Below, in pieces: positions 1 to 8,111 of a stretch of DNA of 64,000 nucleotides. Position 1 is the first letter of the stretch, and every line of letters starts with the position of its first letter. The stretch is taken from positions 62,001-126,000 of the forward strand of contig NZ_AUHJ01000002.1 of the NCBI RefSeq assembly GCF_000423125.1, in the 5' to 3' direction. A program made the translations under genes and the position numbers. This DNA comes from Haliea salexigens DSM 19537 (lineage in GTDB: Bacteria; Pseudomonadota; Gammaproteobacteria; Pseudomonadales; Halieaceae). The notes under the pieces were generated by a model. It was not told the DNA's origin, did no database searches, and saw nothing but the letters and a program-made list of their open reading frames with translations.

Positions 1-2
1 TC

Positions 3-164
3 GGATGTAAATATAGTAGCGCACTTTCGATTGATGTCATTATTGGCGACCCGCGTAGTAAAGATTGCATGTATAAATTCGAAGCTGTTTATAGCGCTCC
101 AAGAGGAAAATCTCAGGCACCGGCCGCGCACGAAATCAGGGAAACAATAACGCTTGTCAAATAG
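3..164 (+). CDS. Possible C-terminal end of a gene entering from the left edge
   Basis: An open frame runs from the window edge to a TAG at 162-164, giving about 53 residues with no internal stop (it includes the stretch VIIGDPRSKDCMYKF). The composition looks more protein-like than the competing frame, which is also open until a TAA at 148-150. No family is recognised and the start lies outside the window. From 165 to 363 I see no gene; the DNA there is comparatively AT-rich and may hold the 3' ends and leaders of the flanking genes. Confidence 0.25.
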   Translation, partial: GCKYSSALSIDVIIGDPRSKDCMYKFEAVYSAPRGKSQAPAAHEIRETITLVK

Positions 165-363
165 GTGGCGTGGTGATGCACAATCTTAAAATACGTGTAT
201 GTAAGTTTTTTTGCTGCTGACCAACCGGCCGTTTTAGCGCGACGAGTTCGCCTGCAAACCAGTCACGCTTTGCGATCCAGCTCGCGATCGCACACCGGAA
301 GGGGCGTGAAAGGGTTTTCGACTTTTAAGGGCCAGATTGCCGGGAGCTTGGTTGATAATCTGG

Positions 364-582
364 TTAGCCGGCACCCTGCATCGTTCGCACTGCTTCCGTG
401 GTGAGTGCCTCTCCACCAATGCCCCAGCTACCACTATCGATTTCCACTATATTGACCCAGGTGACGCTGCGTAGTGCCTTACCCTCAATGCTCACCATCA
501 CGTCGGTAATTTTCTCGATGATCTCGCGCTTGTGCCCTTCGTTGAAAACATCCTTTATGACCTGTACTTGTACTAGCGGCAT
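364..582 (-). CDS. 4-oxalocrotonate tautomerase family protein
   Basis: A 72-residue protein beginning MPLVQVQVIKDVF, so the mature chain starts with the catalytic Pro1 of the tautomerase superfamily. The segment KREIIEKITDVMVSIEGKA matches the family's amphipathic helix, and the length is normal for the small tautomerases (60-75 aa), which interconvert enol and keto acids as small oligomers. The start at 582 is chosen over an in-frame extension to 693 because it exposes Pro1 and follows a good AAGGAGAG ribosome site. Its substrate cannot be told from sequence. It has no clear operon partner; the remnant of a sterol-desaturase-like gene lies upstream on the same strand. Confidence 0.88.
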   Translation of the reverse strand: MPLVQVQVIKDVFNEGHKREIIEKITDVMVSIEGKALRSVTWVNIVEIDSGSWGIGGEALTTEAVRTMQGAG

Positions 583-699
583 GGTAGCTCTCCTTTGCAT
601 GCGTTCTGATTGAATCCCGAGCGTAATCACTGCTCTGGGTCGACAAACAGTCACTGAGTGCGCCGCCGCTGCGAGCTCGCCGCCTACGGCCATACGGTG

Positions 700-935
700 A
701 CCAAACTAGGTGGCGTCGAGTAGAACATCGCCAGGGCATTGAGCTCACTTCGAAGATAACGACTCCAGCTGCGGGCGCATCAAGTCCCAAGATGGCGCGG
801 AATTTGATGAGCATAGACAGAAGGATTTCCAACGGATGGAAGCGAGATCCGGTGGTCACGTCGAAGTCCAGATCGGCGTGGTAAACCCGGTGCAAGCGTC
901 ACAGGGGCGGCACCGCGTACATGAGCCGACCCGCA
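700..935 (-). pseudogene. Decayed sterol desaturase / fatty acid hydroxylase fragment
   Basis: Reading the minus strand gives AVPPL, a TGA (899-901), then RLHRVYHADLDFDV, TTGSRFHPLEILLSMLIKF and VIFEV. This is the characteristic HRVHH...D.DFD.TTG.RFHP.E block of the membrane fatty acid hydroxylase superfamily, with its histidine cluster partly kept. The TGA sits where the family has Trp (LWRLHR). After FEV (about 745-750) the frame is lost; the expected LNALAMF continues in another frame. Nothing of the N-terminal membrane segments or the last histidine box is recognisable. So this is a short remnant with one nonsense change, one frameshift and missing ends. The rest of the 583-1065 interval holds nothing I can identify. 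Confidence 0.75.
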
Positions 936-1065
936 GGTCGGGACGACACAGCAGACGGGCCGTTCCCGTGAGCACGGCTGTGGGATGCGCTTGTGCAGGG
1001 TCTGGCTCTTGTGTAACTTTCGCCCCTTTAGAATCCTCCCCACGAGACAAGAATAGCGCCCCTCC

Positions 1066-2538
1066 ATGACAGATACCCAGACCAGCAAGATCGATGACCT
1101 GACAAGCCGGTTCAGGGAGCTTCACCGACTTAATCTGGGTCATTATGATTCCTATGCGAAGCTCTACTCTGACTACCTGAGAACAGGTACACGTTTTTTT
1201 GACATGCCTACCGGTATCGTTAGTCGCATCAGTGACGGGCAGTACGTCATCCTCGCCGTCGAACCCGAAACCATGAATCTCGCTTCCGGCGATGCCATGG
1301 CGCTGGGCGATACCTATTGCTCTGTGGTCGTCGACAGGGATATGACTGTGGCAGTGTCCCACGCCGGACTGGACGCCGCACTGTGCGGGCATCCGGCCTA
1401 CAGGGAGATGCAACTGGAGGCGTATCTTGCGACCCCTATCCGGGTTAACGGAGAGATCTACGGAACCTTGAATTTCTCCTCGCCCCAAGCGCGCAAATTC
1501 CCCTTTGACGAAACTGACGTCGAACTCGTTGAATTGATGGCCGGTCGGATCGGCCAGATCATCGAACAGGACCAGCTGGACCGTGAGCGACAGACTGCCA
1601 TATGCCAACTGCGTGAGAATACAGAGCTGTTCGAGAGTGCGTTCGAGCATGCTGCGATCGGCATGGCCCTGGTAAGCCTGGAAGGCCGCTGGCTGCGTGT
1701 CAACAATGCGGCTATTGAACTTCTGGGGTACAGCGAAACCGAACTGCTTACCAATGACTTCCAGACACTCACCCACCCGGATGATCTCGACAAAGATCTG
1801 GGATTGCTGCGTGAAATGCTGTCGGGGGAACGCGACACCTATCGTATGGAAAAGCGATACTTTCACAAGAACCGGCAGGAAATCTGTGCTCTGTTGAGTG
1901 TTTCCATGGTCCGCGACGAAAACGGCAAGCCGGAGTATTTTGTTTCCCAGATTCAGGACATCAGCGCCCAGAAGCGTGCCGAGGCCGAGTTACAGCAACG
2001 ACAGAAACAGCTGGAAGCGCTGAATGACCGTCTGGAGCAGCTATCCACAACGGACCCTCTGACCCAACTCAACAATCGACGCGCGCTGGAGGAGCGATTG
2101 CATGAAGAGTTGTCCCGCAGCAAGCGAACCGGGGATCCGCTATCGCTGTTGATCGTCGATGTGGACCACTTCAAACGCTATAACGATACCCATGGCCACC
2201 CGGAAGGCGATCAGGCCCTGCGCGCACTCGCCGCCGCTCTCAGTGACGTTTCGCGGACGAACGACACCGTCGCTCGACTGGGCGGGGAAGAGTTTGTGCT
2301 GCTATTACCACATACCGATGCCAGCGGGTGTTGCGCCGTGGCAAGGCGACTGGCACAGCTGGTCAGTCGCCTGGAAGGTTTGCGGGTAGCCATAACGGTG
2401 AGCACCGGCGGGGTAACGCTGGTGCCTGATATCGGGTCGATTCGCATACCCACAGCGGATGCCCTGATGAGGCGGGCAGACAAGGCATTGTACAGGGCCA
2501 AGCAAGAAGGCAGAAATCGCCATTGCCAGGCGCCTTAG
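1066..2538 (+). CDS. GAF-PAS-GGDEF diguanylate cyclase
   Basis: A soluble 490-residue protein with no membrane segment. A GAF domain spans roughly residues 20-165, a PAS/PAC unit 185-305, a short coiled linker follows (about 300-325), and a GGDEF domain ends the chain. The active-site loop reads RLGGEEF at 404-410, so the cyclase should be active in making c-di-GMP from two GTP. An RTND inhibitory (I) site lies just ahead at the usual spacing, implying product feedback. The GAF domain contains several Cys and His residues but its ligand is unknown. The gene stands alone on the plus strand; the esterase reading frame begins about 110 bp after its stop. Confidence 0.93.
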   Translation: MTDTQTSKIDDLTSRFRELHRLNLGHYDSYAKLYSDYLRTGTRFFDMPTGIVSRISDGQYVILAVEPETMNLASGDAMALGDTYCSVVVDRDMTVAVSHAGLDAALCGHPAYREMQLEAYLATPIRVNGEIYGTLNFSSPQARKFPFDETDVELVELMAGRIGQIIEQDQLDRERQTAICQLRENTELFESAFEHAAIGMALVSLEGRWLRVNNAAIELLGYSETELLTNDFQTLTHPDDLDKDLGLLREMLSGERDTYRMEKRYFHKNRQEICALLSVSMVRDENGKPEYFVSQIQDISAQKRAEAELQQRQKQLEALNDRLEQLSTTDPLTQLNNRRALEERLHEELSRSKRTGDPLSLLIVDVDHFKRYNDTHGHPEGDQALRALAAALSDVSRTNDTVARLGGEEFVLLLPHTDASGCCAVARRLAQLVSRLEGLRVAITVSTGGVTLVPDIGSIRIPTADALMRRADKALYRAKQEGRNRHCQAP

Positions 2539-2648
2539 CGGCCCCTCGCCGGCGTCGTCAGTGCAGCGCTATGGAGTACCCCCTGTTCTGGGGCGCGCCA
2601 GTTAGCCGTGATATTCTGCGCGGAAATTTGCATACAGGAGGGCGGGCC

Positions 2649-3308
2649 TTGCTCAAGTGTGAAATTATGGAACCCAATGGTAGTGCCGATGCGGCGGTGA
2701 TATGGCTGCATGGGTTAGGGGCCAGCGGTCACGATTTCGTTCCGGTGGTGCCCCATCTGGGATTACCGAACGGTCACGGTGTACGTTTTGTTTTCCCGCA
2801 TGCCCCTGAGATACCCATTACAATCAATGGTGGAATGGTGATGCCGGCGTGGTACGACATATTCGCCATGTCGATAGAGCGCGAGATTGACCTGGAGCAG
2901 ATAGAATCATCGTCCGCTTCCGTTCGGGAATTGATTCAGCGAGAACTGGATGCAGGTATCGCGAGTGAGCGGATCGTGCTTGCCGGTTTCAGTCAGGGAG
3001 GTGCTGTCGCCTATCATACGGCGCTGTCCTATGCACAACCGCTGGGCGGATTACTGGCGCTGTCTACCTACTTCGCCACCGCCAGAGAGGTGAGCCTCTC
3101 GGACGCAAACAAGGCGCTGCCCATTGAGATTTTCCATGGCACCCGGGATCCCATGGTGCCGGAAACAATGGGCCACACCGCGAGCCAGATCCTGCAAAGC
3201 ATGGGCTTCGCTCCAAGGTACCGCAGCTATCCCATGCAACACGAAGTGTGCATGGAAGAAATTGAGGATATCGGGCGCAGCCTCAGTGAGTGGTTGCAGC
3301 GGGTATAA
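2649..3308 (+). CDS. Carboxylesterase/phospholipase family alpha/beta hydrolase
   Basis: A 219-residue serine hydrolase of the small bacterial carboxylesterase / acyl-protein thioesterase family, which has the same length. The catalytic triad is visible: Ser115 in GFSQGG, Asp167 in GTRDPMVP and His198 in MQHEV; HGLG near residue 21 forms the oxyanion loop. The start is taken as TTG at 2649 because AGGAGG (2636-2642) lies six bases upstream and the product then begins where family members begin. An in-frame ATG at 2523 would add 42 residues and overlap the preceding gene. The likely action is hydrolysis of short- to medium-chain esters in the cytoplasm; the true substrate is unknown. It converges on the stress-protein gene. 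Confidence 0.9.
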   Translation: MLKCEIMEPNGSADAAVIWLHGLGASGHDFVPVVPHLGLPNGHGVRFVFPHAPEIPITINGGMVMPAWYDIFAMSIEREIDLEQIESSSASVRELIQRELDAGIASERIVLAGFSQGGAVAYHTALSYAQPLGGLLALSTYFATAREVSLSDANKALPIEIFHGTRDPMVPETMGHTASQILQSMGFAPRYRSYPMQHEVCMEEIEDIGRSLSEWLQRV

Positions 3309-3395
3309 GCAGCATTGCAACGACTCAGGTCTGAGTTGCGTGAGTCGAGGCGAAAGCCCGTTGGCACCGAGCCCGCTGACTATGCCGGATGCAGT

Positions 3396-4208
3396 TTATG
3401 GCATTACCAGCAAGTCACACTCCAGCTCGTCAAGCACCTTTTCGGCGGCATTGTTGTTCAACATTGCCGAAAGACCTGAGCGGGCCGATGTGCCCATCAC
3501 CACCATACCCGCGTTGATTTCGCTGGCCGTTTTGATAATGGCGTCGTGCGGCTCATCCATCACGATGTGCACGCGCTCAGCCGGCACGTCGCAGGCGCGT
3601 ATCAAGGAGCCCCTGTCAGGACGGGTCGCGAGGTCTTTGTAGGCGCTGATATAATGCACTTCGGTGTCAGTCTGTTCGAAAAACTCCCGGCACATATCCA
3701 GTATCTTCTGGTTCAGCGTGCGATAGGCGTCTTGATCACCGCGCGTATCCAGGGCAGCCAGAATGATGTCCGCCTTGTTGCTCCCATCGCCCTTGACCAG
3801 CAGTACCGGACAACTGCACTCACGTATGAGCGTCCAGTCCGATGTCCTCTTCAGACGGCGCTGTGCGGTAGAGTGCCGGTGGGAGGATTTCACCACGCCA
3901 TCCACGTTGTGCCGCTCGGCGGCGTTGACTACTGCACGATACCAGTCTTTCTGCCACTCAACCTCAATGGCTACGGGTATGCCCTTATCTCGCAGTGGTT
4001 GAACGGCGGCCGTCAAAACATGCTCTTGTCCGGCAATTCGCTTTTCAATCTCGGCGTCCTGGCCTTCACCTCGCGGTAGTTCCCCGTGAATGCAGCAGTA
4101 CACCCGCAGTTCGGTATCGGTATTTTCGGCAATGTCGATCATTCGTGACAGTGCGGGCTGCTGTTCTTGTGTGGGGTCATATACGACAAGATAGTGGGTG
4201 GTACTCAT
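3396..4208 (-). CDS. Tandem-domain universal stress protein (UspE-like)
   Basis: A 270-residue cytoplasmic protein made of two Usp domains. The first starts HYLVVYDPTQEQQPALSRM; the second begins near ADIILAALDTRGD and ends with GMVVMGTSARSGLSAMLNNNAAEKVLDELECDLLVMP. The ending carries the G-x2-G-x9-G(S/N)-like nucleotide loop in a variant form (MGTSARSG). Tandem Usp proteins of this size resemble E. coli UspE. They respond to starvation and oxidative or membrane stress by a poorly understood mechanism. The start at 4208 follows GCGAGG and gives the normal N-terminus; an in-frame ATG seven codons earlier is less likely. It faces the nhaD gene divergently across 305 bp. Confidence 0.88.
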   Translation of the reverse strand: MSTTHYLVVYDPTQEQQPALSRMIDIAENTDTELRVYCCIHGELPRGEGQDAEIEKRIAGQEHVLTAAVQPLRDKGIPVAIEVEWQKDWYRAVVNAAERHNVDGVVKSSHRHSTAQRRLKRTSDWTLIRECSCPVLLVKGDGSNKADIILAALDTRGDQDAYRTLNQKILDMCREFFEQTDTEVHYISAYKDLATRPDRGSLIRACDVPAERVHIVMDEPHDAIIKTASEINAGMVVMGTSARSGLSAMLNNNAAEKVLDELECDLLVMP

Positions 4209-4513
4209 GTGAAACCTCGCTTTCTCCAACCGGGTGTATTGAGGTCATCAGCGCGCCTTTTTGCTGGTTTATCGACAGCGTGTGACCAGATTGCGGAGCG
4301 GTTTCGAGGGCCCGAACCTGAACACAGGGAGGCTGCCAAGGTGCCCGCTCGCCAATCGTTACTGTTTTCGCACAGGCGGCGGCGAGTGTCATCAATAGAT
4401 TGAAAATGAATGCGGTTTAGGCGACATAGGTCAATTCAGGCAGGCATTGACTGTGTTCAGATGCGCACACTTCGGGCCTCGCCCTACCGTAAACCGTATT
4501 CGAGTCAGGAATC
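4209..4513. promoter_or_regulatory. Divergent intergenic region between the Usp gene and nhaD
   Basis: This 305-bp stretch contains no convincing gene; one short minus-strand frame crossing it has no family features. It must hold the promoters of the stress protein (leftward) and nhaD (rightward). I do not see a clear consensus sigma-70 pair or operator. Confidence 0.4.
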
Positions 4514-6022
4514 ATGATGAAAATGTGTCATTTGCGCAGTCGACGTGCCCAGTCGCGCGTCCGGCGGTCTGTTGTCTGCAGTAGTGTGGTTCGAACTGTG
4601 GTGGGTAGTCTGTTGGCGCTCATCCTTGTGGCATGCAGCGCCCTTGCCACTGCCGCCGAATCCACTATCGGAGGGTTCACACGGCACCCGGTAGGGTACC
4701 TGGCCCTGGCTATTTTTACAGTCGCCTATATCTTCGTTATGCTCGAAGAGAAGCTGCACTTGCGCAAGTGTAAACCGGTGCTGCTGGCCGCAGGCCTTAT
4801 CTGGTTCCTCGTGGCAGGCTTTGCGGCGCTGAAAGGCGATACGGAAAGCGCCAATGCCGCCCTTCAGCACAACCTGCTGGAATACTCAGAGCTGTTGTTG
4901 TTTCTGCTGGTGGCGATGACCTATATCAACGCCATGGAGGAGCGCCAGTTATTCGATGCGCTCCGCAGCTGGCTGGTCAGCAAAGGGTTCAGTTACTTGA
5001 GTCTTTTCTGGATTACTGGCGTGCTGGCATTCTTTATATCCCCCGTGGCTGACAACCTCACAACCGCCCTGCTGATGTGCGCGGTGCTGCTGAAGGTGGG
5101 GGAAAAGAGCCCGCGTTTCATCAGCCTGGGTTGCATCAACATCGTGATTGCGGCCAATGCAGGCGGCGCCTTTTCGCCATTCGGCGACATTACCACGCTT
5201 ATGGTGTGGCAAAAGGGCATGATTGAATTCACCGAGTTCTTCAGGCTGTTCATTCCGTCCGCCGTTAATTTTCTGGTACCGGCCGTGATAATGAGCTTTG
5301 CCATCCCCCGGGAGCCACCGCAGGACGCGATCGAGCCAATCGTCATGAAACGGGGCGCCCGCCGGACCGTGGCGCTTTTTCTTCTCACGATTACCACCGC
5401 CGTAGTGGGGCACAACTTCCTGCATCTTCCGGCCGTGGTCGGCATGATGATGGGCCTCGCCTACCTTCAGTTGCTGGGCTACTACCTGCGCCTCAGTTTC
5501 AAGCGCGGTGTTGCAAAAGAGCGGGCATGGGCTGAGGCACAGAAGAACACACGTTTGCTGGAGAGGCTCGACAAGGCCGTGCCGTTCGACGTGTTCAATC
5601 CGATGGCCCGGACCGAATGGGACACACTTCTGTTCTTCTACGGCGTAGTGCTTAGCGTAGGTGGCCTTGGCTATATCGGCTACCTCGCTGAGGTGTCGCA
5701 AGTTCTCTACACGGGTTGGAGCATAACCGGAGCCAATGTTGCGGTCGGTATTATCTCGGCCGTTGTAGACAATATTCCGGTGATGTTTGCAGTTCTTTCC
5801 ATGGAGCCTGAAATGTCTCATGGGCAGTGGCTGCTGGTTACGCTCACGGCAGGTGTCGGTGGCTCCATGTTGTCGATCGGTTCAGCGGCGGGTGTTGCGC
5901 TGATGGGGCAGGCGCGGGGATATTACACCCTTGTGTCGCACCTGCGTTGGACACCCGTTATCGTGGTCGGCTATGTCGCCGCGATAGCAGCGCATATGTG
6001 GCTGAATGCAGAACTCTTCTAA
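4514..6022 (+). CDS. nhaD: Na+/H+ antiporter NhaD
   Basis: A 502-residue polytopic inner-membrane protein of the NhaD family, which expels Na+ (and often Li+) in exchange for protons. Family hallmarks are ISPVADNLTTALLMCAVLLKVG, AANAGGAFSPFGDITTLMVWQKG and, near the C-terminus, AVVDNIPVMFA and GSMLSIGSAAGVALMGQ. The N-terminal 45 residues look like a cleavable signal or signal anchor (LLALILVACSALATAAES), as in other NhaD proteins. The start is the first of two adjacent ATGs after AGGAATC. NhaD is typical of Vibrio, Halomonas and other marine gammaproteobacteria and fits a saline habitat. It is monocistronic here. Confidence 0.95.
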   Translation: MMKMCHLRSRRAQSRVRRSVVCSSVVRTVVGSLLALILVACSALATAAESTIGGFTRHPVGYLALAIFTVAYIFVMLEEKLHLRKCKPVLLAAGLIWFLVAGFAALKGDTESANAALQHNLLEYSELLLFLLVAMTYINAMEERQLFDALRSWLVSKGFSYLSLFWITGVLAFFISPVADNLTTALLMCAVLLKVGEKSPRFISLGCINIVIAANAGGAFSPFGDITTLMVWQKGMIEFTEFFRLFIPSAVNFLVPAVIMSFAIPREPPQDAIEPIVMKRGARRTVALFLLTITTAVVGHNFLHLPAVVGMMMGLAYLQLLGYYLRLSFKRGVAKERAWAEAQKNTRLLERLDKAVPFDVFNPMARTEWDTLLFFYGVVLSVGGLGYIGYLAEVSQVLYTGWSITGANVAVGIISAVVDNIPVMFAVLSMEPEMSHGQWLLVTLTAGVGGSMLSIGSAAGVALMGQARGYYTLVSHLRWTPVIVVGYVAAIAAHMWLNAELF

Positions 6023-6100
6023 GAAACGTGCTTTTTGTACCAGTTGGCCTTCGCGATTCGAACGCGAATTTTGTAGAATAGGGTCCGGAGGTGCAAGTCA

Positions 6101-6763
6101 ATGAAATCCGTGGATGAAAGCCAACGTCTCAGGGAACTGCTTTTGTATCGCGTTATGGATACGTCTGCCGAGAGAGTTTTTGATAGCCTGACAGAGATAG
6201 CGTCGACAATCTGTGAGGCGCCCATCAGTCTCATCAGTTTGGTGGATGACTCTCGCCAGTGGTTTAAGTCCCGCGTGGGCCTTTCTGCGACAGAAACTCC
6301 TCGTGAGCATGCATTCTGCGCTCATGCACTCGACAGGCGTGACCTTCTTGTTGTTGAAGATGCAACTCAGGACGAGCGCTTCCGCAACAATCCACTTGTG
6401 GTTAATGACCCGGGTATTCGCTTCTATGCCGGTGCGCCGCTTGAAATGGCGAGCGGGGCTACGCTTGGAACGTTATGCGTTATTGATCGCGTACCGCGCC
6501 AATTGACGGACGTGCAGCGGCGGTCTCTGGAAGTCCTGCGCGACGCCGTGGTTGCTCAGCTCGAACTGCGCCGCTACCGAATTGAGATGCAGTCTTTGCA
6601 GTCACTTGTCCCGATTTGTGCCTGGTGTCGTGAAGTCAGGGTGAGTGATTCCTCCTCGCCCGAGAGCTGGGTGCCTCTTCACGATTTCGTCGCCGACGCA
6701 ACACCTGTGACGCACACCATCTGTCCTGCGTGCAGCAAACGTGAGAGTGGAGTAACGCCTTAG
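6101..6763 (+). CDS. GAF domain protein with C-terminal Cys-pair tail
   Basis: A 220-residue soluble protein. Residues about 20-160 form a GAF domain with the common motifs FKSRVGL, TPREHAFCAHA and FYAGAPL...GTLCVIDR. The last 55 residues read LVPICAWCREVR...TICPACSK, two C-x2-C pairs that could bind zinc or iron. The same tail is found behind sensor domains in many histidine kinases and GGDEF proteins, but here no output domain follows. The start has a good GGAGG site. It converges on the response-regulator gene. It may sense a small ligand or redox state and act through a protein partner; no partner can be assigned. Confidence 0.85.
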   Translation: MKSVDESQRLRELLLYRVMDTSAERVFDSLTEIASTICEAPISLISLVDDSRQWFKSRVGLSATETPREHAFCAHALDRRDLLVVEDATQDERFRNNPLVVNDPGIRFYAGAPLEMASGATLGTLCVIDRVPRQLTDVQRRSLEVLRDAVVAQLELRRYRIEMQSLQSLVPICAWCREVRVSDSSSPESWVPLHDFVADATPVTHTICPACSKRESGVTP

Positions 6764-6794
6764 GTCGCCGCAATGCAGAAACTGATTCCGCAGC

Positions 6795-7949
6795 TTAGCT
6801 GCTGGCACTCTGTCGCCTTATAAAGGCGTTATCCGGGATCAAGCCTTCATGAGCAAAGTTTCGCAAACGCTGCAGCAAGTAGTCCGAAACTACCACTCCA
6901 GCCCTTACAAGCAGAACATCGTCGATGTTGTAGATGTCATGCGCTAGCTCAGCGCCCTCAGGCAGCACGTCCAGGCTCACGTTTGTGATGGTTTGATGTT
7001 CTTCATCTTCCTCGTTGACTGTCTCAAGTGCCGCAAGCACTTTCCCATCAAAATGGCTCGTGTTTGCTCTGAGCATCTCAAGGACCTGGGCGCCTTCATG
7101 TCCCTGGGAGAAGAGCATCTCCTGCTCATTGATCAGCCGGAGAATCCTCGCACCCAGTGGAATTGCTGCGCCATGAATCCGTTGGTGTTCAGGGTAGCCG
7201 GATCCGTCGAAATTCTTGTACTGCAGCGCAATGGCTTCTGCGACACAATCCAGCCGCGGGACTTGCCTGACGAGGTTGGCGCCAACATCGACCTGGTTGT
7301 GAATATGCGCCATATCGCTTTCCAGGGGGGCGGCGCCCTGGGTTATCCTGCTCATCACATCCTGGGGTAAAGACAACATGCCTATATTGCCCAGCAGGGC
7401 GGCTGTTTCTGCTTCCCAGGTGTCGGTAATTCCAAGAGCCTGACATATCCTGGTTGCAATTCGTCGCCGCTCAGTAGCTCGGCCAAACACGACTGGGTTA
7501 GCCATTGCCAGGACTTCAACGAGAATACTGACGCTGCCATTCACGGTATTCTCGAGGAGTACGCGCTCGGCCCTATCAATTTCGAACTTGCGTTCAGCAT
7601 CCCTCATGGCTTTCTTGAGCTCGGAAAGAGAAATCGGCTTGGTAAGCAGCTTGAACACGTCCGCCTCGTTAACCGCCGCGATAGCTGTGTCCTTGCTCGC
7701 ATATCCGGTCAGCATCATCCGCACTGAGTGTGGGGACAGTTCCTTCAGTTTCTTCAGGAAATCCAACCCGTCGATTTCAGGCATGTTGAGGTCGCTTGTG
7801 ACCACGGAAAAGCTGTCGTCCTCGCGCAATATGTCGAACGCTTCAGCTGCGCTTGTTGCAGTAACGACCTCACTTTCTGCGGCGAATACGTTGCGATAGA
7901 AAACCAGCAAACTTTCTTCATCGTCAACAAACAGTAGTTTTGTCTTCAT
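6795..7949 (-). CDS. Response regulator with degenerate HD-GYP output domain
   Basis: A 384-residue protein: a receiver domain (residues 1-120; DD acidic pair, phospho-Asp in TSDLNMPEIDG, switch Thr in MLTGY, Lys in LLTKPIS) followed by an RpfG-like HD-GYP fold. The catalytic signature is eroded. The canonical LLHDIGK reads LLGNIGM, the HHE stretch reads LQYKN, and the leading helix His is gone, while DGSGYP is kept. So c-di-GMP hydrolysis looks unlikely and a binding or scaffolding role more likely. The start at 7949 removes a 19-residue extension that has no domain match. It lies 53 bp downstream of the original end of the hybrid sensor, so the two were probably co-transcribed until the insertion sequence split them. 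Confidence 0.88.
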   Translation of the reverse strand: MKTKLLFVDDEESLLVFYRNVFAAESEVVTATSAAEAFDILREDDSFSVVTSDLNMPEIDGLDFLKKLKELSPHSVRMMLTGYASKDTAIAAVNEADVFKLLTKPISLSELKKAMRDAERKFEIDRAERVLLENTVNGSVSILVEVLAMANPVVFGRATERRRIATRICQALGITDTWEAETAALLGNIGMLSLPQDVMSRITQGAAPLESDMAHIHNQVDVGANLVRQVPRLDCVAEAIALQYKNFDGSGYPEHQRIHGAAIPLGARILRLINEQEMLFSQGHEGAQVLEMLRANTSHFDGKVLAALETVNEEDEEHQTITNVSLDVLPEGAELAHDIYNIDDVLLVRAGVVVSDYLLQRLRNFAHEGLIPDNAFIRRQSASS

Positions 7950-8002
7950 TGTTCTGAAACCTGTAGGTAGTGGATCTAGTGCCAACAACAGCGGGTTGCT
8001 GA

Positions 8003-8111
8003 TCAATCTGTCTTTTGGTTGTCGAGCACATCACGCAACCGTTTAGCCAAATCACAGCGTCTATAAGGTTTTGCAAGGATTTCCACCGCCCCGGGAGCGA
8101 TGAAAAACTTT
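8003..8111 (-). pseudogene. Severed 3' end of the hybrid sensor kinase gene
   Basis: Reading the minus strand from 8111 gives FIAPGAVEILAKPYRR and then CDLAKRLRDVLDNQKTD, ended by a TGA at 8003-8005. This is the missing last helix and strand of a receiver domain, including the conserved switch lysine in AKPYR. It lies directly beyond the insertion sequence from the sensor gene ending at 8803. When one copy of the 8-bp target duplication and the element are removed, the two parts join in frame (GYTEKF then FIAPG). Confidence 0.92.

Noticed and set aside
856-1866. A 336-residue minus-strand frame opposite the GAF-PAS-GGDEF gene
   Set aside because: It is antisense to a gene with clear domains, has no family motif, and only its far end touches the desaturase remnant in a different frame.
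3309-3395. Hairpin ACTCAG-GT-CTGAGT between the esterase and stress-protein genes as a terminator
   Set aside because: The two-base loop is too tight for a simple stem and no T run follows on either strand; not strong enough to annotate.
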